Source: Phlebotomus papatasi (Eukaryota > Arthropoda > Insecta > Diptera > Psychodidae). Taken from it: a stretch of DNA of 64,000 bases. How positions within the stretch are numbered: the first letter of the stretch is position 1; each line of letters begins with the position of its first letter. Below are positions 22,394-33,719 of the stretch, one piece after another. Position numbers and translations under genes: made by a program. The notes below the pieces were generated by a model. The model worked only from the letters and a program-made list of their open reading frames with translations. It ran no database searches and was not told the DNA's origin. The stretch lies in NCBI RefSeq assembly GCF_024763615.1, contig NC_077223.1, positions 105,586,627-105,650,626 of the forward strand, written 5' to 3'.

Positions 22394-24108
22394 CCCGGCC
22401 GGCTATCTACTATGTACAAACTCAGTATAAACTGAGTATAATACTTAGTACGAAACTAGTATGCCCATATAAAATACATAGTAGATTTTGTATGAAATGT
22501 CCCAAATACTCATCATTAGTGTGCGTGAGTCGACATTTATACTGAGTATATACTGAGTACATTTACTTTGTATTTACTTGATTTTCCTCATAAATTTTCA
22601 TCAAATTTTCCGAGTATTTTTCGACAAAAAAAATATTTTGGTAAAAAAATTGCGTCCCACAGCAGTGCAAGTGAATAAAAACGAACTCTGGAATAATACG
22701 ATTTGACGTTTAGTAATTAAGCGCGTGATTTGCGAGACTTTCAATCTTTAGTAGAGTATCGAGGAGGAGGGATAGAGATCTACAGGTGAGATCTATAGAT
22801 CCATCCTCTGCAGTCACAAGTATTGGAGAATATCCTAGCGGATATTTCTCTCATAGATTTGAAGAACGTCCTATTCCTCCTTCGCGATACTCTCGAAATT
22901 GAAAGTCCTGCAAATCCTGTACTTAATTTCTGAGCATCACATCGCATTATCCATGCACTCAGTTTTATTCGCTTTGTTTGCATGGGCATGAAAATCTTTA
23001 CCAACTATCCATAGTAGAGCGCATTATAGAGGACTTCCGGTAACTGAACTGCGTGCGATAGTAGTTCCGGGAACGTAACAATCCTGGTGGATCTGGCTGC
23101 TCGATCTTTTAATAATCTGAAAAAAATATAAACAGGACGATAACGTACAAATTTTCAAAACTCCAATTGAATATTACTATGCGCAAGAAAATGAAAATTT
23201 TCTACAGATTTTGAAATATCTCTGTGGACCACATCCAATCAAATACCGGACTCTGTCTAACCATCATTATCATTTCTCGCAGAATTTTTTACACGCACGG
23301 CATACACTTGTTTCACAGAACCGTCTTTCAACAGAGATTATCAACAATATGCTAAGGGCCTCGACAGACTTAAGGATTAGCCAAGAGACGATTTAGCGTA
23401 ATTATATCCGAAATAATGGTTAAATCGCATTTCTATCATTTTCCACTAAGCCGTCTCTCGGCTTAAGTCGTAAGTATGTCTAGGGCATAAGTGTTCTTTC
23501 TGTCTTAATCCCTCATATCAAGATGCTCAGCTGAACGCAAAAGCTAAGTATATTGAATGTGAGTGGTTTCCGGAACGAACCTCAAGAAGATTAAACCATT
23601 TTTTCACTAAAAATGATGTACTTTATTTTTCCTCAAATTTGTTCACGAAAACTTCCGCGCACACTTATCTCCAGATTGTTTTGTGTGAAAATGGACTTAA
23701 GGGGGTTCCTTTTGATTGAATTGATTTAAAATAATTAATAAAATTAAGGAAAACTTACCCTTTTCCACTGAGCGACGCACATTTTTATTCACCATCAGAC
23801 ATGTCACAACTTTGTCAAATAGAGAGAAAATGGTCGGCGGGCACACCGACACAGCAAGGTTGTGTAGTTGTAGGGACTTTAAACCAGAAATACAAAGTTT
23901 ATACTCGATATATTCCGGGCACTTCTTCAACATAGTATTTTTTGCGTAGAGATACAACGTATTACTTGACTATATATTTAAATTTGTATATCTTTCACGT
24001 AAATACATAGTATATACATAGAAAGTATGGAAATTAGTACTTTCCTCACATAAATACGCTGTATATACTCAGTAGGATCTGTAAAATCAGTACGAATAGC
24101 CGGCCGGG
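22394..24108. mobile_element. 1.7-kb element with GC-rich terminal repeats upstream of ABCB7
   Basis: CCCGGCCGGCTAT at 22394 is mirrored by ATAGCCGGCCGGG ending at 24108. The interior near both ends is rich in CTCAGTA/TACTGAG and GTATAAACTGAG-type motifs. Internal stems are present, such as GAGACTTTCAATC and its mirror around 22735-22910. No transposase was recognised. No target duplication is evident. It starts about 60 bases upstream of the ABCB7 ATG, so it lies in or next to that promoter. Confidence 0.6.
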
Positions 24109-24109
24109 G

Positions 24110-24371
24110 TTTTTTCGCTGCGATGTTCTCGATGTTCTCTTCCAAAAAACATAGACTTCCAGTTTCCAGTCAACTGTTTTTTCCAAATCAAGTAAGTTTT
24201 TCAAGTGTACGAAAAAAGTGAAAAAAGCACGTGAAAAGTAAGAAAAGGTGTGAATAACTTGTGAAAATCTCTGTAAGAAACCAACATTAGTGAAGCAGTA
24301 AGTGAACATTTAAGAATTGTGGTGTTATTGACAAGAAAATCCGAAGAAGCTTGTCCATAGAACAATCCGGT
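24110..24371 (+). other. Possible non-coding 5' exon of a + strand gene
   Basis: The segment to the right of the inverted-repeat element lacks repeats and ends at AATCCG|GTAAGC, a good donor site. A weaker donor, CAAG|TAAG, lies near 24190. The A-rich, GTGAAAA-repeating composition resembles insect 5' untranslated leaders. Any coding exons would be far downstream; the zinc-finger gene at 45781 is a conceivable but unproven partner. This is weak inference. Confidence 0.2.
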
Positions 24372-24794
24372 AAGCAAAATTTTCATACAATTTTACAGTG
24401 GTAATTTTTATTGAATTGCAAGGAAAACTATATCAAAAGATAGGGAATTCAGATTTCTATCGGTTGTATTTATTTAATTCTAAATATTTCATCCCAAAAA
24501 GTTAGAAAAATGCAAAATAAGACATTTTTCATGGCGGGAGGATACTTAGAAATTTTGCAGCGGCGGCGGCGGCGTCATACGACCGCTCCGTAGAATTGTC
24601 GTAGGAAATTTACAGGGTGCTACCTATCAAATGTACCTTTTATAAATGAAAACTTAAAAAATTAGTATAAATATTAAAAAAATATATATAATAACGAAGA
24701 GAAATGATAAAAGAATGAAATAAGTGGAAATAAGCTCTTTATAAATTAATAATTATTAAAAAATAAATAAAATAATTTATTTGACACAAGAAGA

Positions 24795-25625
24795 TGCTAT
24801 CAAACACTCGTCTTGACGGTCACATAATTTGAATTCTTTACATTAAAATCACTACAAATACTACTTATATGTATAGTGTAACTGTCTATGAAAAGAATTT
24901 TTCACCTGTAATTAAAATCAAAAAAGCCAATGAAGGAAAATATCATCAAAATCGAAGTGATGTCAATTTTATAGGTGATGTAACGATAAGGAGATCAATT
25001 ACGCAGCAGTAAATTATACAGAATTATTTACAGTAGAGTTTCGCTATAGTCCATATTTGGTTTCAAATTTGACACTTGGGTCGCACTATAGTCCATGTAA
25101 TTTTTTAAAATTATCAACGATTTTTAGTATTGAAATTGCTCGACGGCTTCCACTTTCTTTGCGATTGTGGTACTTGTCCTTGCTCTCTTCATTGTGGATC
25201 ACAATTATCACAACTAATCAATAAAGTTTGCCAAAAATGTTAAAATAGTTATGACAACATTTCAGGTCGCATACTAAAAAACATAACCTAACTTAAAATC
25301 AGTGTTTTGAAATCAACGGTCGATAAACTGTGGACTATAGAGCGATGGCCTATAGCGAGACTCTACTGTAGTTTACACATAATGTATGCTGTCATAGCTG
25401 CGAATACGTTAAACATCTTGATTAACCCATTCAGTCAATGTTCCAGAAATACTTGAGATAGAATGTTCATATTGTGGAATTAGTTTCCTACAGATTAGTA
25501 GATGAATTTTTTGAATAGAAATTTTTTTTTTACATATTATGGGGGCGCGGGGAGCCCCTGTCAAACACACGTCTTAACGGTCACTGAATTTAAATTTTGT
25601 GCATTAATTCATTACAAACTCTATT
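24795..25625 (+). repeat. Pair of diverged direct repeats
   Basis: A block of about 70 bp containing TCAAACAC(T/A)CGTCTT and ACGGTCAC, followed by ACTACAAA/ATTACAAA, occurs at 24798-24865 and again at 25560-25625 in the same orientation. They bracket the TA-flanked element at 25031-25368. No function is inferred. Confidence 0.4.
25031..25368. mobile_element. TA-flanked MITE with CAGTAGAGT ends
   Basis: It begins CAGTAGAGTTTCGCTATAGT and ends GCGAGACTCTACTG, with TA on both sides (25029-25030 and 25369-25370). CTATAGTCCA in the left arm is mirrored by TGGACTATAG in the right. Its terminal decamer is shared with otherwise different elements at 40148, 40229, 47509 and 59390. Confidence 0.65.
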
Positions 25626-26643
25626 GCTTTAGATAGAGTAATTATTCAAGAAAACAAATTAGCAACCAGAATTCAAATCAGGAAAGAGGAAACGGGGCAA
25701 TTTTAACAAATTCGACGGGATGTCGCATTTTCCGTCCGCCATTTTGAGCAAAAATTTTGCATGATCTTCCGCGAAGCAAGAAAACAATAACAAAATGTAT
25801 TCCCATCTCTGTCGGACTATTTTGCGAAGTAATTGAAGAAATAAAGTTACTAAAACTGCATTCCCGACAGCAATTCGGATAAAAATTGCCCAGGAATAAA
25901 TAATCTAAAATCACTCAATTTGCGTATGATGTATAATACCACGGTAAGGAATGGGTTATAAAAAGTGACTAGGGTAGAGTCAGCTCTTTTGGCCATGTAA
26001 GCACTTTTGGCCACCTAAAGTAAAATCACATTGTAAGGCAATTATGAGTTTTTTTTAGAAGAGGAAAATGGGTCTTATTTCGTGACATCTAATCTAACGA
26101 ATCAGAAAACCACATTTGATTTTGTATCGACTTGATTAATTCTAAGTGATTTAAAGAAATTCTCGACAAGGTAAACAATCACTAAAAAAAAACATGGGAT
26201 TCTTAAGAAACTTGTTAATGTTAAGAGAAATTGTTTTGCATTATTTCATATTTTTGATGAAAATATTTGATGTTATTCAATGAAAGTCCATTTCTTGATT
26301 AACTAAATTTTATTGTGATATTATCTTTAATAAGATTTTGTAACAAAGAAAATCAGATGTGGCGAATAGAGCTTACTTTTTTCGGCTATACTTTTGGCCA
26401 TTCATTTTCCCATTCATTTTACACGTGGCGCAAAAACAATCGTAACTTTTGACTGATTTTTACATCAAAGAAAATGTGCAAAAAGTCGTTTAAAATACTC
26501 TAATAATCACATAAAATTGGTGTTAAATAAGAATAGGACTTGTGCTGTGTATTTGTGAAAATTTTGAAAGCCCTTTCTTCCGTTATTTTATTAAAATTCT
26601 ATTGGAAACAAGTGGCAGAAGGTGCTTACAAAGTGGCCAAAAG

Positions 26644-27540
26644 TAGGGGAGACTGGGGCAAAAAATCACAAATCGAAAAATTCAAAATTCAATATCTTCC
26701 AAGGTGAAAAAGATAGCGGCTCAATTTTTTTTCTATAGATAGCCTCCATAGACCTTCTTCAATGTCGTAAGTTTCTTAGAATTCGAACAAGGAATTTAGA
26801 AAATAAAAAATATCAAAATTTCTAGCCCAATTTTTGAAATATTTTCCTTGCAGAAGATATCAATTATTACCTACTTATTTTCCAAAATTGATGCACTGGT
26901 GAATATTTTCTAAATAATTTGGATTTTTTGAATACGAATCCGCTATCTATTTCAGAATTTCACAAAAGTTCTTTTCTCCAGAAATCCTTTTATTAAAAAT
27001 GGCCACTTGGGGTAAAAAGTAACAAAAAAGCGAAGCAATTTCTGATGTCTCACGGCGAAAAGAAACGTCATTACCATGTCTATCGCCGCTTGTTGTTTGC
27101 ATTGGTCAAACGATTTTCAGTCTTTTGTGTGTTTTTTTCTAAAATAGCTTGAAAAACGCTTTTCTCGTTTTCTCACTTTTCTCGCAGAGAAAACGGTGTT
27201 TTACAAGGGTGCAGAAGATGAATAAATTTTGTATGAAAATATGTTCTCTATGTATTTTTTCAAATTTACGGAAGCCCGTAATGAAGCGAATCAAAATATG
27301 ATAATACCCAATATCTGGTACTATTTGCCCCAGCATTTTTGAGAATAGTCACAAAATTACCTTTTAGAAATTGGCTCGATAAACGTATTTCCTAACAAAA
27401 TAGAGGAAAATTACTTTCACAAAGTTGTAGAGCGGTAAATTTCCTATAAAACTGCGCTAACTAGACATTTTTGAAGCGCTCGAGTACCTTGTAAAAAAAT
27501 AAAATATCTGTTTTGTGACTTTTTGCCCCAGGCTCCCCTA
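26644..27540. mobile_element. 0.9-kb inverted-repeat element with TA ends
   Basis: The ends TAGGGGAGACTGGGGCAAAA and the mirrored TTTTGCCCCAGGCTCCCCTA are nearly perfect inverted repeats, followed by similar ATCACAAA/TTTTGTGA. No transposase frame is present. A second, less regular block just to the left (about 25975-26645) carries TTTTGGCCAC in both orientations and may be another element that the first one abuts. Confidence 0.65.
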
Positions 27541-27589
27541 TAATAATAAATATAAAATTATATCTTACCCATCGTATTACTCCATTAGA

Positions 27590-27777
27590 TGGTAAAAACT
27601 TTCGGCCACTGACCGAAATATTGGAATAAATTTACTTTTAAACAAATATTTTTGAAAAAAAAGTGTATCTGAAGAAGACATTTTAATTCTAAATAGACAC
27701 AAATTTGTCCCAAAAATTTGGGTGTCCGTAGACGAGCTAATTTTGGAACAAATATCTGCCGAATTTTTTTACCGTGT
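27590..27777. mobile_element. Short MITE with GGTAAAAA..TTCGGC ends
   Basis: TGGTAAAAACTTTCGGCC near 27590 is mirrored by GCCGAATTTTTTTACCGTG ending near 27777. It is about 190 bp and non-coding. Its CACGGTAAAAA-type terminus resembles those of the elements at 52498 and 53050. Confidence 0.45.
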
Positions 27778-27878
27778 GGAGTGTACTCTTTCTAACACAC
27801 GTGATTTTCCATTTGAAATTTTGCATACTATACACCTCTCTTTCCATTTTTCTTACTCTTAGTTATTAATCTTACGGC

Positions 27879-28276
27879 GTTATCACACTTGCACATTAAA
27901 ATTTTAATGTGATTGACATTAATTGTCGCTTGTGAGCGTCCAAATATGTTATTTGTGTCTTTGAGTCACTTAATATTTGGGGTTTTTCTATTTATTGATA
28001 AAGAAGTGGAATTGACCTGCGAAAATAAGTTTACATTAAACTAAAGCATAAATATGTTTCACATTAAAAAATTAAAGAGAAAATCGCATTAATTTTTCGC
28101 ATTAATGCTATAAATCAATTTATATCAAATTTTACGGGCCAAGTCTACCTTTTTATCAACAAATAGATCAAATTTTGAATATAAAATGATTCAAACACAC
28201 AAATTACACATTTGGACTCTCACCAGCGACAATTAATGTGAATCATATTAAAATTTTAATGTGAAAGTGTGATAAC
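27879..28276. mobile_element. 398-bp MITE with GTTATCACACTT ends
   Basis: Long inverted ends start GTTATCACACTT, continue through CACATTAAAATTTTAATGTG, and are mirrored to AAGTGTGATAAC at 28276. AATTGTCGCT..GAGCGTCCAAAT is mirrored by ATTTGGACTCTC..AGCGACAATT. No coding sequence is present. Confidence 0.65.
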
Positions 28277-28398
28277 ACAGTAAAGTTACTAAAAATCCAT
28301 TCCCGACAGAAATTCGGATAACAATTGCCCAGAAATAAATCATCTAAAACCACTCAATTTGCGTATGGCGTATAATACCATGGTAAGGAATGGGTTAA

Positions 28399-30212
28399 AT
28401 TGGACTGAATCATGAATCTATTAACGTTTTCTTCCGTAGTACATTGCAGAACCTGAAATGCACAATAGCCAAGTTTTCAATTGAAACTCCGTTTGGTATT
28501 TTTGTTAAAATTTATATTGCTTATGTTAATATAAATGAAAATTGCCTTATTTATAACATACATGATTTTATGTACAAATGAACTTCTTACAAGTAAATTT
28601 TCGCACAATGAGCAATTTTTTTTCTTTTCCATTTTTTTTTTTAATTATGTCTCCCATTTATGTATTAATAAAAATTAAGAATCTCACTTAATATTGGGGT
28701 ATTTTTCCACTCTCTCATTACTCTTCCTTCATCACGCTCTATATGATTTTTTTTTCTTGTCAAATATGTATTTTATGGCTTGAGTATATATAAATCAATA
28801 TGTCTCATTTTTTGGATATGTGACTCTTTAAACAATTTAAAAATTGCTTCACATTGTGGTGGATGTCTAATTTACAAAAGTGCTTTGAAATATTTAGATG
28901 AAAAAAATACTTATTTCTTCTTCAAAATATTTCAAGCTAATGTAATTTAGACATTTTTACAAAAAATTATGGCAATCATTTAAAATGATAATTTTTGTTT
29001 TAATATCTTACTGGGGATTCAGTGTAAACTCAAAGTCCTGAAAAAGGTCTCTTCTCTGAGTAATTTTCTCAATATGTTTTGATGTTTCAAATGATTCAAA
29101 TCTACTTAAGTCAAATATGTTAAATTGATATGGGGAGGAGAAAATGATGAACATATTTTTTATACTTTTTTTTTTATCTTCACAAATCCCATCTTTGAAT
29201 TATTACAATTATACTTATTACAATAATAATAAATCTTTGATTTCTTTTTCTCACACTGATTCGTAAAAGTGGGTTTAGAGAGTGATTAAAATATTACGGA
29301 ATAATTCAATGAAAAGACTCTTCTTTTTTTTACGGATAGAATTAAATATTACAATATGTTTATAGGTACTGAAACATTCAATATTTTGATATATCTTGTC
29401 TGATTTATTTTTTTCATCATCATTCTCTATTCTAAGATTGTTATTTTTAAGATAATTGCTAAGACGTTACGTAACTCAATGATTGGGTATTTTTAAATAT
29501 GTAACTTCTGTATTCTCTATCTCATTTTTTTTTGAGATTTTGGAAGCTACTATTTAACTTTGCGACCTTCTTCGAAGTAGACTGCTTATGATAAAGATTT
29601 ATCATTTAATTTAGTCAATAATTTTCATGACGAAAAAGATTGCTAAGTTAAATCGCAAATTTTATTTACAGTATAGATTATTACGTAGGATATCGCTAAG
29701 TTAAATAGCTTCCTAATGTTATTTGTTTTTCATTCTTAGAGATTAAAACACACAAATATCGTGGTTAAAATAATTGGCGGGAAGAGTTGTTGATTTTTTT
29801 TAAACTTTAGTACACATTTTAGTTAGGTACTTTTACCCAAATACAGTGGAACTTTAATACGAAACACATTTTCCGCGTTGTTTAATTCTCTTTACCTTTT
29901 TAAAGGAAATTTAAGTGTTTTTTTATCAGGTATTTACTGCATTGCAGTTCCACTGAATATTAATTTATTCATTTTAAACTCTATGGGCAAGTATTTTTTT
30001 TAAAACTCATTGACGGTTCGACAATTCACAAAAATGAATTGAAAACTAATCTAAACTCATTTTTTGGATTAATCAATCCTGTAAAATTACCCATTTTATT
30101 TTCTTCTCTGAAGAAAGTCGCTTGTACACTCAATTCTCCGTTTTCCGGATGATCAGGGGTGAAAATAACAAATAAAAATCATGTGTGAATAAGTTTAAAT
30201 TTCCTCGAGTTT
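28399..30212. other. AT-rich intergenic DNA
   Basis: Poly-T and poly-A runs dominate. I found no exon, RNA gene or bounded repeat. The longest open frames are short and lack codon structure. Confidence 0.4.
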
Positions 30213-31222
30213 TTGACAGCTGTCATTTGAACACTAGCCCTATAGCCAACGGCCGCAGCGGTTCCACTGGATTTCCAGCAGCCTTTTCTGCCATGTCCGC
30301 TGATTTTACCGCTAAAAATCCGCGTGGAATTCCCTGGATTTTACCGCTCAAAATCCGAGTAAGCTTCCGAGATGGAATTTGACGCTAAATTTCTTCCTAG
30401 CGTTCCATGGACGTTTACGGAACTCTGTATAGGACCGTCTAATAAGAAATGTCCGCGAGTTTCCATGGGCTTTTCTCTGACAAATATTTCCACGGCTTTT
30501 CCTGTGGATTATTAGCGTATAATCGGCTTTCAGCCCTTTAAAAATTTGGAAAAATCCTCTTTAATTCCACGAAATTCTCCGTGGAAATTTCCATTCAACG
30601 GCCTTAGAGGCTTCCGTGGTTTGATATTATGGAATTCCACGACTTTCCAGTGGATGTTTTAATATATTTTTCTTCAAAATAATTCTAAAAATTGATTAAA
30701 AATTTCGTGGAACTTTCGTAGAGAATTTCCAGAAAAAAACATCCACAAATATGGATGATCAGTGCCAATTGGCAGCTTAGAACTTGGAGAGTATTCATCT
30801 ATCAGATGAACACTCAGTTGTTCTACTTTTGAGTTGAAAATTTTGCTACCATATCGTTCATTTGAGTATGTCTAGCTCGCAAGAATTATAGCGTTAGGGC
30901 GAAAAATAATTGCAGAATTTTCGCGTTTACTTCCATGGAGTCTTGGTCGGAAAGATATCAGAAAATATACTCGGAATATTCAAAGGAAATTTTGAATCAA
31001 TTTCCAGGGAATGCTCTCATGTTGCAAGAAAATTCCTCGGATTTTTTTCCAGGAAATCCAAGCGAAAACAAGCTGATAACTCCGCAGAATTTCAAGCGGA
31101 ATATTAGCGTTTATTTCCACGGAAACTCTCGTGGAAAAATATATGACAAATTCCAGGGAATTTTCTGTTACCGTGAAACTTTGCGGTCGATCGGCTACAG
31201 GGAGACATCTGATAGTTGTCAT
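30213..31222. mobile_element. Foldback-like element rich in TTCCATGG repeats
   Basis: The left boundary has TGACAGCTGTCA followed by CCCTATAGCCAACGGCCGCA. The right boundary reads TGCGGTCGATCGGCTACAGGG followed by ATAGTTGTCATT, a diverged inverted copy. Between them the same TTCCATGGA, CCGCGGA and GGAATTTCC short repeats seen in the 17-19 kb foldback element recur. The open frames at 30185-30382 and 30910-31531 fall in these repeats and are not considered genes. Confidence 0.5.
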
Positions 31223-31545
31223 TCCGTTATTAGACAGCTGACAGCTGTCATCCGGATATTAACCAGCTGTATCCGGAATGTAAAGTTTTGTTGTTCTTAT
31301 GAAAAATATACCAAGATCTTGATACCCTTACGATTTGTTTTTTTTATATGCCGGTTTAAACCTTTATCAGGTTCGTTGCTATTTTCAACAAACTACTTTG
31401 TTAGAAACGGATCCGCAAAGATTATTATAGAAGATCTTGTAAAAGTTTTGTTCATTTTTTTCCATTTGTCAAAGAATGCCGATTTTTGTTCGGGAATGTA
31501 CTCAATATTCCTATCTGATCATTCTCTGTAGACGGTATACCGGCG

Positions 31546-32213
31546 TAGGGTCATTTGCCTAAAGCGAGACAGTTTGGAAAGTTGGACAAAGCAGTGTGGA
31601 ATGTGAGACACCTCCTTAAAAACTTGATAATAAATCAATTAAATATTTAAATTTTCGATAAAAAGATTATCAAACTTAATTTTATGATTATTTCAGAAGT
31701 TAAAAATGCGAAAATCGTTATAAAACAATCAAAGGGTGACTTGAAAGAAGAATTTAAAAAATATGTATTGCATGCGTGATATTCATAACCTTGACACGGT
31801 AGTTGTCATTTTCTCTGTTTCTTATGGAAATTGCTAGGAATATATCAAAGTGTTTTGCTTGATTTTTCGGCATAATTTGTGAAATATTGTTAAGTCCGCT
31901 GTGAAAATCGAAGGACATACATCCATTTAAAAGGTGAATAAAAAATATCACAATGTCCAACTTTCTAAAAGTTTTTGTCCAACTTTCCAAAATTTTGTCC
32001 ATCTTTTCAAAATGTGTTATTTTTTAATTACCGTGAATTTTCCGATTATTCGGTTGCAATATTTAAAAACAACTGTTAAGATTCTGTTAAAATATTTGTT
32101 AAAGAATCCCATGATACAAAAAAAAATGGTAAAAAATAATTATTTAATCAGTTTAAAAATGCATTTGAAATTGAATTTTTTCTTAAGTGACTCGCTTTCC
32201 ACCATTCACCCTA
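31546..32213. mobile_element. 668-bp inverted-repeat element with TAGGGT ends
   Basis: The left TAGGGTCATTTGCCTAAAGCGAG is mirrored, with mismatches, by CTCGCTTTCCACCATTCACCCTA on the right. GAAAGTTGGACAAA near the left end resembles the inverted TTTGTCCAACTTTC about 31970. Non-coding. Confidence 0.5.
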
Positions 32214-33719
32214 CTATGCGTCCATATCGTGTAGAACATGAAAATCGTGAGTTCTATTTCCACCAAGTTGATAAATATTTTCAGAGAAAGTATTCCATAT
32301 CATTTTGACAGGAAGAGAAAAGATCTGTCAAGTTGTTTTCCAGCGCCATCTAGTTCGAAATTTCAATGAAAACAAGATTTTCGCAAATTTTTTATAGAAT
32401 CTCTTAAGGGGATTTATTTAGTATAGAAGAGAGATGTTCAGTATAATAGCAATATCTACGCATTGGTAAAAATATAAGGATCAAATTGATCCTTTTGCAA
32501 AGGATGGATCAAATTCACATGTTCTATTATGAGAAATGTGCATTCAAATTTGCCTCCGTTGTCTAATCGAATTTAAACTTTTTAAGAATTCCGTGTAATC
32601 ATTTTGGTGTATCTGTTTCTAATAAAGGTACCTTGCTGTAAATATCAAAATTTTACAAGAATCTTTTTGGCCACAGGGATCGCCAGGATCTTGTAACTTT
32701 TTCCATATAAACAACAAGATTTTACAAGATTTTATACAAGCGACTTCTTCCAGAGTTTATACTTATTATAAGTCAAACTTTTGTTTTCTTTGTGCCTTAC
32801 TATTATTAATAATAATAACCCATCTATGAAGAAAATATTACTTCTCTACAGAAATAATATTCAATTAGTTTTTAAACAAATTCCCAACTGAAAATGAGTT
32901 ATGGACTATATTATCCAATTTAAATTTTCTCTATTTACATGTAACTTTTCTGCAGTCAATCATTTTGAACGTGAAATAGTAAAGATATCTTTATCTTTTG
33001 ATAAATTATTCTTCACTTATTTCGAAAATTTATGTTTTTTTTTCTATTGTTATCTTCTTCAATATAGCTCATTCTCATATCTATGCTATAAAATATAACA
33101 AAAACCACAGCAAAATTTCAGTCATACTTTGGGTATAAAGGTGATTTGTTTTCCCTCGATTTGTGTAATAAATTTTATAACAGTAGGTTATGCAATTTAT
33201 TTTGTAAGTTAAATTATTAGAAAAAAAAGATTAAATATGATAATAAGTTGTTCTATGGCTAAAAGGAAATAAAAATAATTTAATAAAAGGAGAATTAACG
33301 CAAGAAGACAATACTTTTTCATGCATAGCATTTTGGATGGTGTGAAAATGTCGAGGAAAAGTTATCTCCATTCGGAGTTTTCTCCGGAAAACCCTCTGAA
33401 ATTTTGCATCTAAAATCCATCACTAGTAAAACGTGAAACTCTCAACACTGTTTTCCTATTTAGGTTAGATCCTTAACAATCTCACCTTACTTTTTTATTT
33501 GATTTTTATCGTTTTTTTTTCTTTTGTTTAATCTATTTTCTAACACTTTTCACATTCGTTTGTTACTTTGAAATATGTTTATACTAAAATATATAAGATA
33601 GGTTTATCTATCTTGTTGGGTGTTGTTGGGGTAATATCCCTAAAACTTTTATTCTCTCATTAAGATGTAGCAGTCCCTTAACTTGTAGATATTTCTTAAA
33701 AACTTCTTTAAGATTACCT

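Larger units (their letters stand above)
25849..28398 (+). repeat. Direct repeats of about 110 bp bracketing 2.3 kb of elements
   Basis: The block AAAGTTACTAAAA..CATTCCCGACAG..AATTCGGATAA..AATTGCCCAG..CACTCAATTTGCGTATG..GGTAAGGAATGGGTTA occurs at 25849-25954 and 28279-28398 with few differences. Three inverted-repeat elements lie between the copies. The arrangement could be a segmental duplication or two copies of one dispersed repeat. Confidence 0.5.

Noticed and set aside
30935..31531. 198-residue open frame on the + strand
   Set aside because: It lies in the TTCCATGG-rich foldback-like element and runs past its end. The protein is repeat-driven and unlike any family I know.
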